This document shows, piece after piece, positions 21,559 to 32,571 of a stretch of 64,000 nucleotides of DNA (its first letter is position 1; the number at the start of each line of letters is the position of its first letter). The translations under genes were made by a program, and so were the position numbers. The DNA is from Motacilla alba alba (lineage: Eukaryota > Chordata > Aves > Passeriformes > Motacillidae), in contig NW_024037374.1 in the NCBI RefSeq assembly GCF_015832195.1, forward strand, positions 1,984,001-2,048,000. The letters run 5' to 3'. The notes beneath the pieces were generated by a model. It was not told the DNA's origin. It did not search any database and saw only the letters and a list, made by a program, of their open reading frames with translations.

Positions 21559-22085
21559 CTTGTGTGATATCACAGACCAGATTGTGACACCATACAGTAG
21601 GCTATGACATTGCTGGTTTACTATGTGACATCACAGAGCAGGCTGTGACATCACAATGTGGCAGCATGACATCACAGAGCAAGCTGTGAGGTCACAGAGT
21701 GTACTGTGACATTACAGGGTGGCTGTGTTACATCACGGAAGGTGTTGTGACATTGCAGGGTGGTTCTGTGAGCCCACAGAGGTGCTGTTGGACATGCTAA
21801 GTGAGTTTTGACATCAGGATGTGACATCCCAGAGCAGGCTGTGACATTCATTGGCTGGTTGTGTGACATCATAGAACAGGTTGTGATGTCCCAAAAAGGG
21901 CTGTGACATCACAGGATGGCTGTGTGACATCACAGAACAGGCTGTGAGGCCACAGAGAAGACTCTGCCATCGTAGATAAGGGCTCTGTGACATCACAGAG
22001 AAAGCTGTGTGATGTCACAGAGAAGGCTGAGACATGACAGAGTGGGTTGTGACATCACAGAGCTGCCTGTGAAATCCCAGAGTGT
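21559..22085 (-). repeat. TGATGTCACA array, reverse orientation
   Basis: About 20 units read as TGTGACATCACAGAG(C/A)AGGC on the plus strand. Starts directly at the CR1 3' end, as 37-bp array 1 does at its CR1 end. Confidence 0.85.
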
Positions 22086-22489
22086 GGGAGGACAGATTGT
22101 CAAGAGAACAGAGATAGTGCTGAAGGCTATCTTGCTCCTGATGAATTGCAGCTGGACTAATTCCCAAAGAGTGGGAAAAGCCTTGCCCTTAATAGGATGT
22201 GTTTTATAAAGAGTGGGTTTATAAAGGAGTGGGTTAGCTGGCTGAGAATCAACTGCAGTCTGCAGGCTGTGCTGTGGGGAAAAAGAGCTGAGCAGTTGTG
22301 TGAGGGGCAGCAAAGGGAAGATGTCGTGTGAGGGAGAGACAGGATCATGTGGTGGTGCAAGGGACAGGAAGGAGTTAGCTGGTGCCACAGAAGGAAGAGA
22401 GAAGGAGTCAGAAGGCTGCATGGAGTTGCCTGAGGGTAGTCTACAGACAGAAAGGTTTGAGAGTTTTTAGATAATAAGGGGCTGGCGCT
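22086..22489. other. Unassigned non-coding stretch
   Basis: Starts in the last array-like words and contains a short duplicated phrase (AAAGAGTGGGTTTATAAAGGAGTGGG near 22206-22235). The remainder is A/G-rich and has no recognisable gene; the 142- and 133-codon minus-strand frames show no family resemblance. Confidence 0.35.
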
Positions 22490-22805
22490 TGGGTCATGAC
22501 CCAAAGTCACACCTGGGGGACAGACCCAGCAAGACCAAGGGGTATTTAAAGGTGACAACGAGGCAAGTGCACATCTTGACCCTACCTCCTCTTGGAATTT
22601 CTATCTGAACACCACTGGAATCCAGGAGGTGGTAGCTGTGTGTGTGCCTCTCTGTATCTTTTTTTTTTTCTCTCTTTGTGTGTCTTCTTCTGTTTCCCTT
22701 CTCTTGCAAAATTTTAAGTAACATTAAATTGAATAGGCTTAGAGTTTGCAATGTTGAATGGGCCAAGTCAATGCTTTGAGAAGTGTTTTTTGTTGATTGA
22801 ATGTC
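22490..22805 (-). repeat. Right arm of nested inverted repeat, A-rich block
   Basis: Reverse complement of about 13745-14045; shared words include TTGACCCTACCTCCT and AGTGTTTTTTGTTGATT. It is cut at about 22805 by an insertion and continues at 24312. Confidence 0.75.
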
Positions 22806-24311
22806 TGTCGTAGTTTGACATGAGAAGATTTTTAAAAAGTAATACAAAACTTGTTGTGTAACTGACCATCTGTTAAACCACTAAGATGCTTAACAGGCCT
22901 CTGTGAAACACAGATGTTAAAGGTGAAAAAAACCAGGAACCTCCTCTTTCTTCTCCAGTCAACAAAGAAGTAGCGGGTGCCAGCCCCAGCCCCCATCTCA
23001 ACCAAACAAAAACAAAATTAACCAAGCCAAACCAAAGCAAGCAACCCTGTCATGGGCTGAGCCCCTTCCCCCCTGCCCAGGCTGCCCCCCTCCCATTGGC
23101 CCCATTCTAACCAAACCAAACCCCAACAACTACCAAACAGGAAAACAAGAGAGGCTACAAAACCCCAACCAGAACAAAGCTAGGCACAGCTATTCAAATC
23201 TTACCATCAAGTCCCCTCCCTCCAACACAACTCAAACCAAACCCCCTACAACCTACATCCCATACAACATAACCCTACAACTAAAATTTAGCACAAAAAA
23301 CCTCAAAAAATTGATCATAAAACCAATCCAAACACAGGCCAATCACAACTTCCATCACAACTTACTGGTGGATCAGGTGTTAATCCTTTCAATAGTTCAA
23401 TCCTCTCTCAAGTAAAAGAAAAACAAAATATGAGCATATTAAAAAAAACAACGTAAATCCATCAAAGTCAGTAAAGAAGAAATTAAATCCCAATTAAAAA
23501 AGAAGAAAATATATCTCAGTCTTAAAATCAAAATCATTTTTTAAGCTGTAAAAAAAAAAGCTCTTTTTCTTTATAACATACAAAACTACATAAAAAATTC
23601 AAATTATATCAAAAAACCCTTCCATATTTAAATAAACAAATGTTAAAAGAACTGTAATTTCATAAAAAATTTCAACAGAATAAAAAAATAATCCAGTTAC
23701 CCCAAGAGAAGGTCTCTATTCCCAGAGATAAAAATAATTTTAGAAGTAAATAATAAAAATTTTACTGTTAAACAATTCATCTTCAAAGCAATACCCTACA
23801 AGTCGACATGGCCCATCAACAAGCTGAAAAAAAGCTTGTAGCAATAAAAACAACTTCACAATAGCAAAGTTCCCCAGAAAACTGTTATCCATGACAACAT
23901 TAAGAACCACAAAAAACCTAATTGTTCCTCTGGTAAAAAAATCTCCATAACCTTAACAAGAAAAACTTGTCTCCAAAAGTAAACTAAAAAAGACTAATCT
24001 AGAAATAGTTAACTAGAAATTTTTAGTTTAGTTTTTTGACATGGTCAGTAAAAATAATTTGCAAAGAAAAAACAAGTGTCCTAAAGAGTTTATTATTCTC
24101 ACTACATTTTTTTCTTTTAGTTACTTTTAATAAAATTTTCTTTCCAACCTTTTAAAATTTTAAACCTACTTTACCTTTCTTCTAATCCTATCTCATAACA
24201 AAATATATACATAAATAATTAACTGACACTAAAACCCGCCACACTCATCAATACATTAATTAGGAAATCTCAACATTAGAAAAAGGTAAAATCAACAAAC
24301 CAAACCCACTA
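22806..24311. mobile_element. ORF-free ~1.5-kb insertion with LTR-like ends
   Basis: Interrupts a block that is continuous at 13700-13760 in the left arm. The left end reads TGTCGTAGTTTGACA (about 22809) and the right end reads CCACTACA (24304-24311), giving TG...CA ends that are near inverted repeats of each other (TGTCGTAG / TGTAGTGG). The interior is A/C-rich, with runs like CCAAACCAAACCCC and AAAAAACC, and has no open frame of 60 codons on either strand. A non-autonomous LTR element is the most likely reading; the family is unknown to me. Confidence 0.5.
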
Positions 24312-24701
24312 CAGTGTCATAATAAACCTTTTGCCAAAGGTTCTCTGATTTTACAATGTTGCCAGTAAAGGCTGTTTGGTTGTTTTGAGCTCCTGAGAAT
24401 CTCTTCATGATATTTCCCCAGGGAGTCCAACTCAGAATACACCCACAATTGTAATTACTTTTAAATGTCTCCTTCAGAGAGTTGTTTGGGGGTTGGGGGT
24501 CAGGGCTTGTGTGTCCTGCTTGGCACAGCCCAGACAGGGCTTTCCCAGCCCCATTCCACACTCCATTTCCCAGCTGGAGCCGCTGGTGCCTCTGAGTTGT
24601 GCTGCCCCAGCCCCAGGGACGCTCTCCTTGTCTGCCCATTCCCCCACGGGCTCTGGCCAGGGATGGCCTCAGTGGGGGCTGCTGACATCCTCAGCAACTT
24701 G
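24312..24701 (-). repeat. Right arm of nested inverted repeat, outer blocks
   Basis: Reverse complement of 13401-13740. Exact matching starts at CATCCTCAGCAAC (24701 side) and ends at the insertion at 24311. Confidence 0.78.
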
Positions 24702-25737
24702 GAGGCTGCTGCTGAACTGTACTGCTGCAGAGGCTTGTTCAGCCTGCAGCTCTTCAGTGCAGGAATTCAGTGTCCCAGGGCTCATTAACATCCAAACACC
24801 TGAACAAGCCAAGCCTCTGGGAATAATTTAGGATTTCAAATCTTTTGTGATTAATTAGACACATTACAGAAAACACTACAGATTCCAGCAGTGTATTCAA
24901 ACTGAATATATTTGATTTAAAAAGACAGCGAGAAATGATTTCTTTATTCCTGATTAGGTTTTTTTCCTATTAATTCATTGATATGTGCAATCTCCACTTT
25001 ACATTGAATCCAAGTACCTCCTCATCCAGTTTGAGTAGGTATGAAAATCAAGACCCTTCATGGCTGACAATCCATTAGACTCTGTCCCTACCCCCACCCC
25101 ACCATTTCCCCCATCCAAGGCCTGGCACTCAGAGCAGCCTTGTGCAAATCTGAGCTCCCTCCAGCCCAGGCTGCACCTGCAGCTTTCAGCTCCTTGCCTC
25201 CAACTCCCACCTGCTTTCCTTGCAGAAGGAGCTGCCCAAGACACAGAGGGATGTTCATTTCTTGTCAGCCAACAAAGCCAAGGCAAGGCACAGCTCCATC
25301 AAATGCAAAAGTCATTCCTCTGCTGCATATTAAATCCCCTTTCCACAGCAGACAGTCTCAGAGCAATGGAAAACACCTTCTGTGCCCAGCACACATCCCA
25401 AGGTGCCCCCAAACCCTCCCTTCCCCGATTTGCTCTTTGCACACAGGAGTCACAGGCTGCAGTCAGGGCTCCCTCCATGCCCAGAGGGAGGAAAAGAGAG
25501 AAAGGGGATGAAGAGCTCTCCTGTGCAGAGCCAAGGTCCATGTGCCCCTGCAGTGGGAGCCACAGCTCATCAGCTTTGTGTCCTTGGGCTCAGGGACTGG
25601 TGACACTCAGAGGCACAGAAAGGTTTCTTGCCAACAAGCACAAGCTGAACATTGGAACAGTTTAATCACCATCACAGCTCTTCCCTCAGCTCTCTGGAAC
25701 GTCCTAGCAGCATCTGACACGTCCCCTTCCTGATGCC
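24702..25737. other. Non-coding, partly AT-rich then GC-rich
   Basis: 24702-25050 is AT-rich without a gene. 25520-25720 is a diverged relative of the 268-bp duplicated unit at 27551-28071 (shared words: TCATCAGCTTTGTGTCC, AGGCACAGAAA, CAGCAGCATCTG). The 201-codon frame 25060-25665 is not like a known protein. Confidence 0.4.
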
Positions 25738-26003
25738 CTCTTATTGTAGAAGTTCCATACTGTTATCTACTTCTTCTAAAGTTTCATACCTCCTCAGAGC
25801 ACGAACTCATTCATCTTCACAAAGTCACCAACTGACTCCAAGTACCTTCCCAACCTGTCAACCCACTCTTATATAGCACTCTTCTCCTCATTGGTCATTC
25901 TTCTCATTGGTCACAGCTGTGGCCTGTTAAAGTCAGGCCTGTTCCTAATCTTTGGTAATTGACCCAGCTGCAAGTCCTTAGGGGTGAAATTACTCTCTAC
26001 ACT
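25738..26003 (-). promoter_or_regulatory. LTR-like promoter segment
   Basis: On the minus strand, from TGTAGAGAGTAATTTCACCCC (26003) there are two CCAATGAG boxes (about 25908 and 25893) and a TATATAAGAG box (about 25875), then about 130 bases of leader. Spacing of CCAAT and TATA is that of a polymerase II core promoter. I take it as a solo LTR or LTR fragment; the end near 25738 is uncertain. Confidence 0.45.
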
Positions 26004-27550
26004 ATCTTTATTTTCTAATATTCTATCCCCCCACACCCATGCCCAAGGGATTTCTGTAAAAGAATAGTTTTAGACAAGGACATAAGAAAAGTTAATTCTG
26101 TGATGGATATGAACACAATTAACAGGCTGACTAATGTGATACTTACTTGAAATTCATATAGACTGGGGAACTCCCTGCAGCTCAAAGCATGAAACCAATC
26201 AGTTGAGAGGCACTTGAATGACCAGAGAGCATTTGGAGGAGGAAATCGGGGAGTAGCAGGAAGGACATAGATCCACCTTGTCTAAATGAAGAGATGTCCT
26301 TCGACATGGCCATTTAACCAGGAGAACAGGAAATGACTGATTGAAGAGGGAGAGGTAATAATAGACTGAATATTGTTGACACAACTAGACAGGAAGATCA
26401 CTATTTCTCATCCTGCCGTCAGGACACTTGTAGGAAATTCCCATCCCTGGTGGGAAAACTGCTATTTCTCAACAGTCCCCAAGTGACCCAGGTAATAAAA
26501 CAGTGCTTGCACATTATGAAATGTATAAGTATTGTAAATGTATGTACCTGTGCCCCTTTCCAGGCAGACATCAGCTGTGTGCCCATGAACAGGCCGTGCC
26601 ACTTGTGCCCTGAGGTGCCCAGCTGGGATTGGATCTCTCCGAGAGCAGCTGAGGGAGAGCAGAACACCTTGCAAGCTGCAGGTCCCTGCCAGCCCCGCAG
26701 GGCTCCTGTGCCATCAACATCTGCTCTGCTGCAGTCTGAAACAGGGCCCAGCATGGTGCCGGGATCATCAGAGAACTGAGGTGTGTGCTGGAATTCCATG
26801 GCCTCGCCATGGCGCAGCAGCCCTGCATTTGCCTCCTGCAGCCTTGCTCTCCAGCACAGCCATGGAGGCTCTTTGGGCTCCTGGCTGTTGCTGCAGGCAG
26901 CAAGGGCAGCTGAGCTGTGCCTTTGGCCCAGTCAGGCCTGGCCAGCGCAGGCCATGCTCAGCAATTGCTTGTCTGTGCCTGGCCTTGCTGCCAGCCCCGG
27001 CAGCGGCTGCGTGGCCCCTTGGTGGCCCTGTGCTGGCCCAGCCATGGTGCCCCAACCCCTGGGCAGGCCCAGCCCAGGCCAGGAGCATTGCGGCTGGGAA
27101 GGGCCCCTGTGCCGTGGTGCCCACAGCAGCCTTGGGGCTCTGTGCCCCATGGCCTCCCTGCTGGGCAGCCTCTGCCAGCTCCTGCAGAGCCCCTGGCACC
27201 TGTGGGGCTGCACAGACAGCCCTGCCCCGAGTTCTGCCCACCTCTCCCAGCTGCCCTGAGCTCTGGCCAGCACCAAGGGCCTCTCCCCAGCCCAGCCCAG
27301 CCGGCTCTGGCCCCACAGCTCTGCTCAGCCCAGGCTGCTCTGGCCACTGGCCCCATGGCCTCAGCCCCTGGCAAGGGCACAGCAGCAGCTGCAGCTGCCA
27401 CAGGACTCAGCCCCAGCATGGGGGAAGGGGCTTGGCCAAGGCACAAGGAGGCTCCCTGGCTGCCCTGCTCCCCTCTGGCTGAGGTGCTGAGCGCTCAAGG
27501 GCCGGGTCCTGCCCTGGGCTCACAACCACCCCAAATCCCTGGCCCTGCCC
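26004..27550. other. GC-rich non-coding DNA
   Basis: 26004-26430 is AT-rich, unassigned. 26431-27550 is very GC-rich and gives long frames on both strands (up to 283 codons at 26917-27768) with Ala/Pro/Leu-rich composition from GC bias. No motif of a known family, no conserved partner in the window. I call no gene here. Confidence 0.45.
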
Positions 27551-28071
27551 TGCCCCTGATCCCCACAGCCTGTCCTGTTTCCTTCATCCCTACATTTCCA
27601 GGGACTTGCTGGGACGAGGGAGCTCTGCTCTGGGGATGGAGGGAGGTCCAAATGCCACCACTGGAGTGGGAACCACAAATCATCAGGTTTGTGTCCTTTG
27701 GGAGTCAGGAACTGGTGGGACTCAGAAGCACAGAAAGTTTCTCTTCATGGCCAACAGACCATAGTTGAACAGGACACAATCTAACTCTTCCCTGAGCTAT
27801 GTGCCCTGCCCCTGATCCCTGCCCAAATCCCCACAGCCTGTCCTGTTTCCTTCATCCCTACATTGCCAGGGACTTGCTGGGACGAGGGAGCTCTGCTCTG
27901 GGGATGGAGGGAGGTCCAAATGCCACCACTGGAGTGGGAACCACAAATCATCAGGTTTGTGTCCTTTGGGAGTCAGGAACTGGTGGGACTCAGAAGCACA
28001 GAAAGTTTCTCCTCATGGCCAACAGACCATAGTTGAACAGGACACAATCTAACTCTTCCCTGAGCTATGTG
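27551..28071 (+). repeat. 268-bp tandem duplication
   Basis: Two nearly identical units: CCCCACAGCCTGTCCTG begins at 27561 and at 27829, and TGAGCTATGT at 27793 and 28061, both offset 268. I see only a few differences (for example CATTTCC against CATTGCC). A more diverged relative lies at 25520-25720. Confidence 0.85.
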
Positions 28072-28840
28072 CAATGTCCCAGCAGCATCTGCTGAGTCCA
28101 CCATCCACAAGTGATTTCAATACTAAAATTAATTTCAGACAAACATGGTTCTGTGATAGATATGAACACAATTAAGTTCTTGTATCAGGATGTTCATCCT
28201 GGAGTGAGTGCAAAACAGCTCCAACAATTCCTGATTTGCAAAGCTGTCAGTGGTGGATGGAGAAGGGATCTCAGGCTGCTCTTGGTGTTGAGGAAATGCT
28301 GAAACCAGCCTGACTCATTTCATCTCCTCCTGTCCTGGCTGATCTCCCCTCTTTCCCCTTCTACCCAGTGGCTTTTGTCTCCCACCAGGCCCCCGGTGAA
28401 GAGCCTGGCTCTGTGTTCTCCATCACCTCCCTGCTGGCACTGCCAGGCTGGGATGAGGAGCCCCTCAGCCTTCCCTGCTGCGGGCTGGACAAGCCCAGCT
28501 CCCTCAGCCTCTGCTCACAGCCCCAGGGCTCCAGCCCCACCTTGGAGGCCCTTCCCCAACCCTGCTCCAGCTGCCAGACATCTTTCCTGCTCTGGGCAAC
28601 CCAAACCAGGCCACAGTGACCTGGAGAATCCCCAGCCTTGATGTGCTGCTCACACAGCCCTGGCCCCTTGTCCCCATGTCAGGCTCCTGTGGAACATCCG
28701 TTGCTGGAGGCTGTGGCTCCAGGTGGGCCGGGGGGATCCCGGGGGACAGGGACCCCACTGGGCATGAACAGCATTGGACTTGTTGGGAGAAACTGTGAGG
28801 GGAAGCTGGGGCAGAGTGACCAACACAGTGACCTCACTCA
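28072..28840. other. Non-coding block before TGATGTCACA array
   Basis: No gene supported. About 28690-28840 repeats the block at 17090-17240 that also precedes an array of the same minisatellite. Confidence 0.4.
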
Positions 28841-29045
28841 GCCCTGCTGGGATGTCACACAGTCCCTCTGTGATGTCACAGCCGGCTCTGTGGTGTCACA
28901 GTAGGCTCTGTAACATCAGACCTCTGCCCTGTGATGTCACAGCTGGATCTCTGATGTCACAGAGGCAGTCTATGATGTCATAGATGCGTGATGACCTCAC
29001 ATAACTCTGTGATGTCATAGCCTACTCTGTGACCTCATGTTACCA
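28841..29045 (+). repeat. TGATGTCACA array, plus orientation, short
   Basis: About eight units around (G)TGATGTCACA with spacers such as GCCGGCTCTG. Same orientation as the array at 17241. Confidence 0.82.
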
Positions 29046-29500
29046 GATGATCAATTGCCTCCACCAGGTGAGCTGACACCTGGAGCTTGTTCTCCAAAAC
29101 CCCAGGCCTATGGAAACCACACAATGCCCCTTGTGTGAGAAGGGGAACTGGAAGTTCACCAGCCTCAGTGTCCTGCCAGCTCAGCCAGGCCCACTGGGAC
29201 ATTGGGGTCCACGACCACCAGGGACCACCAGAGAGACCCCCAGGACAGAAAAGCGCATGGGTAATGATTAATGTGTTAATGATTTTGGGGAGATGATTAT
29301 CAGAAGTATGTTTAGTCAGGGACAATCAATGAATATGTGTGCAAAATGCAGAAAATAAACAGAAACTTTCCTGTACTCAGCAGGCACAGCTTTGGGAGGA
29401 GCTCTCCCCCGTGCATCTGGCTGAATAAAGAATGCTGCTTCTTAATGCTGCATTGCTGTTAAGGAATTTTCTGGTTTAGAGAATTTTTGGTAACACTCCC
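29046..29500 (+). repeat. Probable LTR fragment
   Basis: The stretch 29230-29480 has features of an LTR 3' part: an A-rich leader, CTGAATAAAGAATGCTGC with an AATAAA signal (about 29424-29429), then a short R-U5-like tail. No second LTR or viral genes nearby. Boundaries are unclear, and 29046-29230 is unassigned. Confidence 0.35.
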
Positions 29501-29519
29501 ACTGCCAAGGAAAGCTCTG

Positions 29520-31262
29520 TCTCCTGCTGTTCACAAACAGAGAAGGGCTGGTGGCAGATGTGGGGGTCAGAGGCTGCCTGGGGCACAGTGACCATGAAAT
29601 AATCAAGATTTCAATGTCCTGTGAGAGAAGGAGGGGCAGCAACAAAACTTCTGCACTGGAATTAGGAAGGGCAGACTTTGGCCTGTTTAGGATGCTGATT
29701 TGGGGAGTACCGAATCGGGTACTGATTTTTTAAAGTCAAACAGCCCTTAAAAAGAAAGGGGTCCAGGGAGGATGGACACATTTCAAGAAAGTAATCTTAA
29801 GGGGGAAGGAGCAGCCTGTCCCAGTGTGGCAAAAGATGAGCTAGTGAGGAAAATGACTGGCCTGGCTGCCCATGGAGCTTTTGTGGGAACTCAGGGAAAA
29901 AAGAGGGTGGATCCACTTTGGACAGAAGGTCAGGCTACTTAGGAAATGTTTCAGGATGTTGTTAGGTCATGAAGATAGAAAAGTTGATAGGTGAATGCTC
30001 AATTAGAGCTTAACCTGGCCACTTCTGTGAAAAATATTAGATGAAGTTTCTATAAATAAGTTATTAGCAAAACGTAGGAAAAGGAGAACCTTTACTCCAT
30101 TGGTTGCAGTGGGGAATAGAGTAACTAAAGATGAAGAAAGGGCTGAGCTTAACTCCTTGTTTGTCCAAATTTTCAATATTAGGACACATTACCCCCAGGA
30201 CAAGTGTTCTGAGCTGGTAGATGGGCACAGGGAGCAGAACAGCCCCCTGGAATCCAGGACCAAGCAGCTGGTGACCGGCTGAGCCACTCAGATGCTCACA
30301 GGTCGATGGGATCAGATGAAATCAATGCTAGGAGGATGAGTGAGCTGGTGGATGAGCTCCCCAAGCTGCTCTCCATCATTTACCATCAGTTCTGGCTCAG
30401 CAGGGAGGTCCCAGAGGACTGGAGGTGCCAGTGTGAGCCCATCCCCAAGAAGGACTGGAAGGAGGATCTGGGGAGCTCCAGGCCTGTCAGCCTGACCTTG
30501 GTGCCTGGCAAGGTTATGGAACAGCTAACCTTGAGTGCCATCACAGGGCACCCACAGGATGGCCAAGGGATCAGAGCCAGCCAGCGTGGATTTCAATATC
30601 TATATTGATGATCTGCATGAGGGGATTGAGTCCACCATCAGCATATTTGCAGATGATACCAAGCTCGGCGTGAATGTTGATCTGCTGGAGGGTAGGAGGG
30701 CTCTGCACAGGGCCCTGAACAGGCTGGATCCAGGGCCCAAATCCAACAAGGTGAGGTTTAACAAGTCCCAGTGCCGGGTCCTGCACTTTGGCCACAACAA
30801 CTCCTGCAGCGCTACAGGCTGGGGACAGAGTGGCTGGACAGTAGCCAGGCTGAAAGGGAGCTGCAGGGACTGCTGGACAGCAGGCTGGACATGAGGCAGC
30901 AGTGTGCCCAGGTGGCCAAGAAGGCCAATGGCTCCTGGCCTGGATCAGGAATGGTGTGGCCAGCAGGAGCAGGGCAGTGATTCTTGCCCTGTGCTGGGCA
31001 CTGCTTGGGCAGCACCTCGAGTGCTGTGTGCAGTTCTGGGCCTCCATATTTAGGAAGAACATGGAGGGGCTGGAGCGTGTCCAGAGAAGGGCAACAAGGC
31101 TGGGGAGAGGTCTGGAACACAAGTCCTTTGAAAAGTGGCTGAGGGAGCTGCTGGGGTTGTTTATCCTGAGAAGAGGAGGCTCAGGGGAGACAAGGTGGTG
31201 TCAGGGCACAGGTTGGACTTGATGATCTCCAAGGTCTTTTCCAACCTGGCTGATTCTGGGAT
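29520..31262 (+). mobile_element. CR1 LINE, internally deleted
   Basis: CR1 non-LTR retrotransposon in plus orientation. The end of the endonuclease region is at about 29540-29700 (LGHSDHE motif), followed by the linker with stops. The reverse transcriptase start is at about 30300-30590 (VPEDWR, then RPVSLT and PGKVMEQ). The frame then jumps at about 30590 to the post-catalytic part ([29 protein letters not shown]), so roughly 120 codons including most of the palm are missing. It ends with the CR1 tail at 31262. From 30657 it mirrors the CR1 in arm A. Confidence 0.88.
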
Positions 31263-32520
31263 TCTCTGAAAGCACCCTTGGAGTAGTGGCAGGATGAGCC
31301 CTGGGCCTCCTCTTCAGAAGCTCCAGCAGCCCAGGTGCCTCAGCTTCTCCTGCCAGCCCCAAAGCCCATCCTGTCAGTCCTGCAGAGCCTCTGCAGCTCC
31401 TCCTCACTGCCCAGAACAGGGAGCCCCACAGGAAGACACAGCAGCCCAGATGGGCCCCCCTGGCCTGGGCTGCCTGTGGCAAGGGAGCAGCACGGGGCAC
31501 TGCAGGAGCCTGCAGACAATTGCTGCAGCACTTGGAGGATGATCCTGCTCCCCAAGGGCCGTTCCCATGGTGCCAAGTCAGGAACTGCAATGGGGAGTGG
31601 GGCCAGAGAGGAAAGGGCAAACAGGGATGGGCTGTTTGCAGGCCAGGGAACAGGGCTGGGCAAGAGGAAGAAATTTGGTCAGAGGAAGAGTAAAGCAAGC
31701 AAAGGTGAAGGCAAGGAAATGCTCAGGGCAGTTTGGGGGTGGCGGCCAGGCAGCCCTGGCTCTGAGCAACAGCGTCTGCAGTGGGACAGGAAACTCCCAG
31801 CTGACGGGAACAAACTTTCTGGCTGACTGCAGAGGCCAGGACAAAGCTGAGTGGTTTCCCTGGTGTCCCCCAGCCCTTGCTGGCCCCAGGGGCTGATGGC
31901 ATTTGTGCTCGCTCAGGTTCATGTTCCCAGACTAACAGCATGGGACTGCTCATGGGGGTTTTCTGTGCTGAGCATTGGCCTGGCCGTGTTCTTGAGAGAG
32001 CCTGGGCAAGGAGGCTGGAGCCCCCAGGTCCTGGCCTGAGGTGTCAGCGCTGCCCCAGCAGTGCCCATGGCCTGTCCCTGCTGCAGACCCGGCACTGCCA
32101 CCCCCAGCACTGTGCCCGGCCCCGAGGGCACTCAGGCCCTACAGCAACACCAGGGCCACCAGGGCAGCGGGGCAGGGCCATGGCAGCAGCACTGGCAACA
32201 CCAAGTGCTGCTGCTGGGCACAGCTGCTGGGCCAGCACTGATCTGCCCCCAGCTCTGCACACAGACATTGCTGCTGCAGCTCCAGAGAAGACAAAAAAAG
32301 GGCATCTCTGCTGAAAACTTTGCTGGGAGATCCTTTAATACCTTTAAAACCACTGAGAGTGCAGGCCCTCATTGACACAGTCTGTGGGCACTGGGAAGGT
32401 GGAGAGAAACAAAATGAGAAGTGGCAAAAACAATGACATTTCTTTGGAACCATATGACAAAAGTAAAACAAAGAAAAATTACCCTAATAAAAAAAGCATT
32501 AAATTGTATCAAATATAATT
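31263..32520. other. GC-rich non-coding tail of arm R
   Basis: Mirror of 10913-12420 in arm A. Long frames on both strands are not preserved between arms at the protein level. No gene recognised. Confidence 0.55.
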
Positions 32521-32526
32521 TTTATT
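32521..32526 (-). promoter_or_regulatory. Polyadenylation signal of OR14-like gene, copy R
   Basis: TTTATT on the plus strand (AATAAA on the coding strand), 46 bases after the receptor stop, at the position equivalent to the signal in arm A. Confidence 0.6.
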
Positions 32527-32571
32527 ACAAGTGAATTGCAGAAATTGGTCAGCCGTTTAATGTTCCTGGAA

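Noticed and set aside
26781..27768. Long GC-rich open frames (233 and 283 codons) as a possible gene
   Set aside because: Frames open on both strands and in several registers, Ala/Pro/Leu/Gln-rich composition from GC bias, no known motif, no splice support.
30535..30894. 119-codon frame as an independent gene
   Set aside because: It is the C-terminal part of the CR1 reverse transcriptase joined across an internal deletion.
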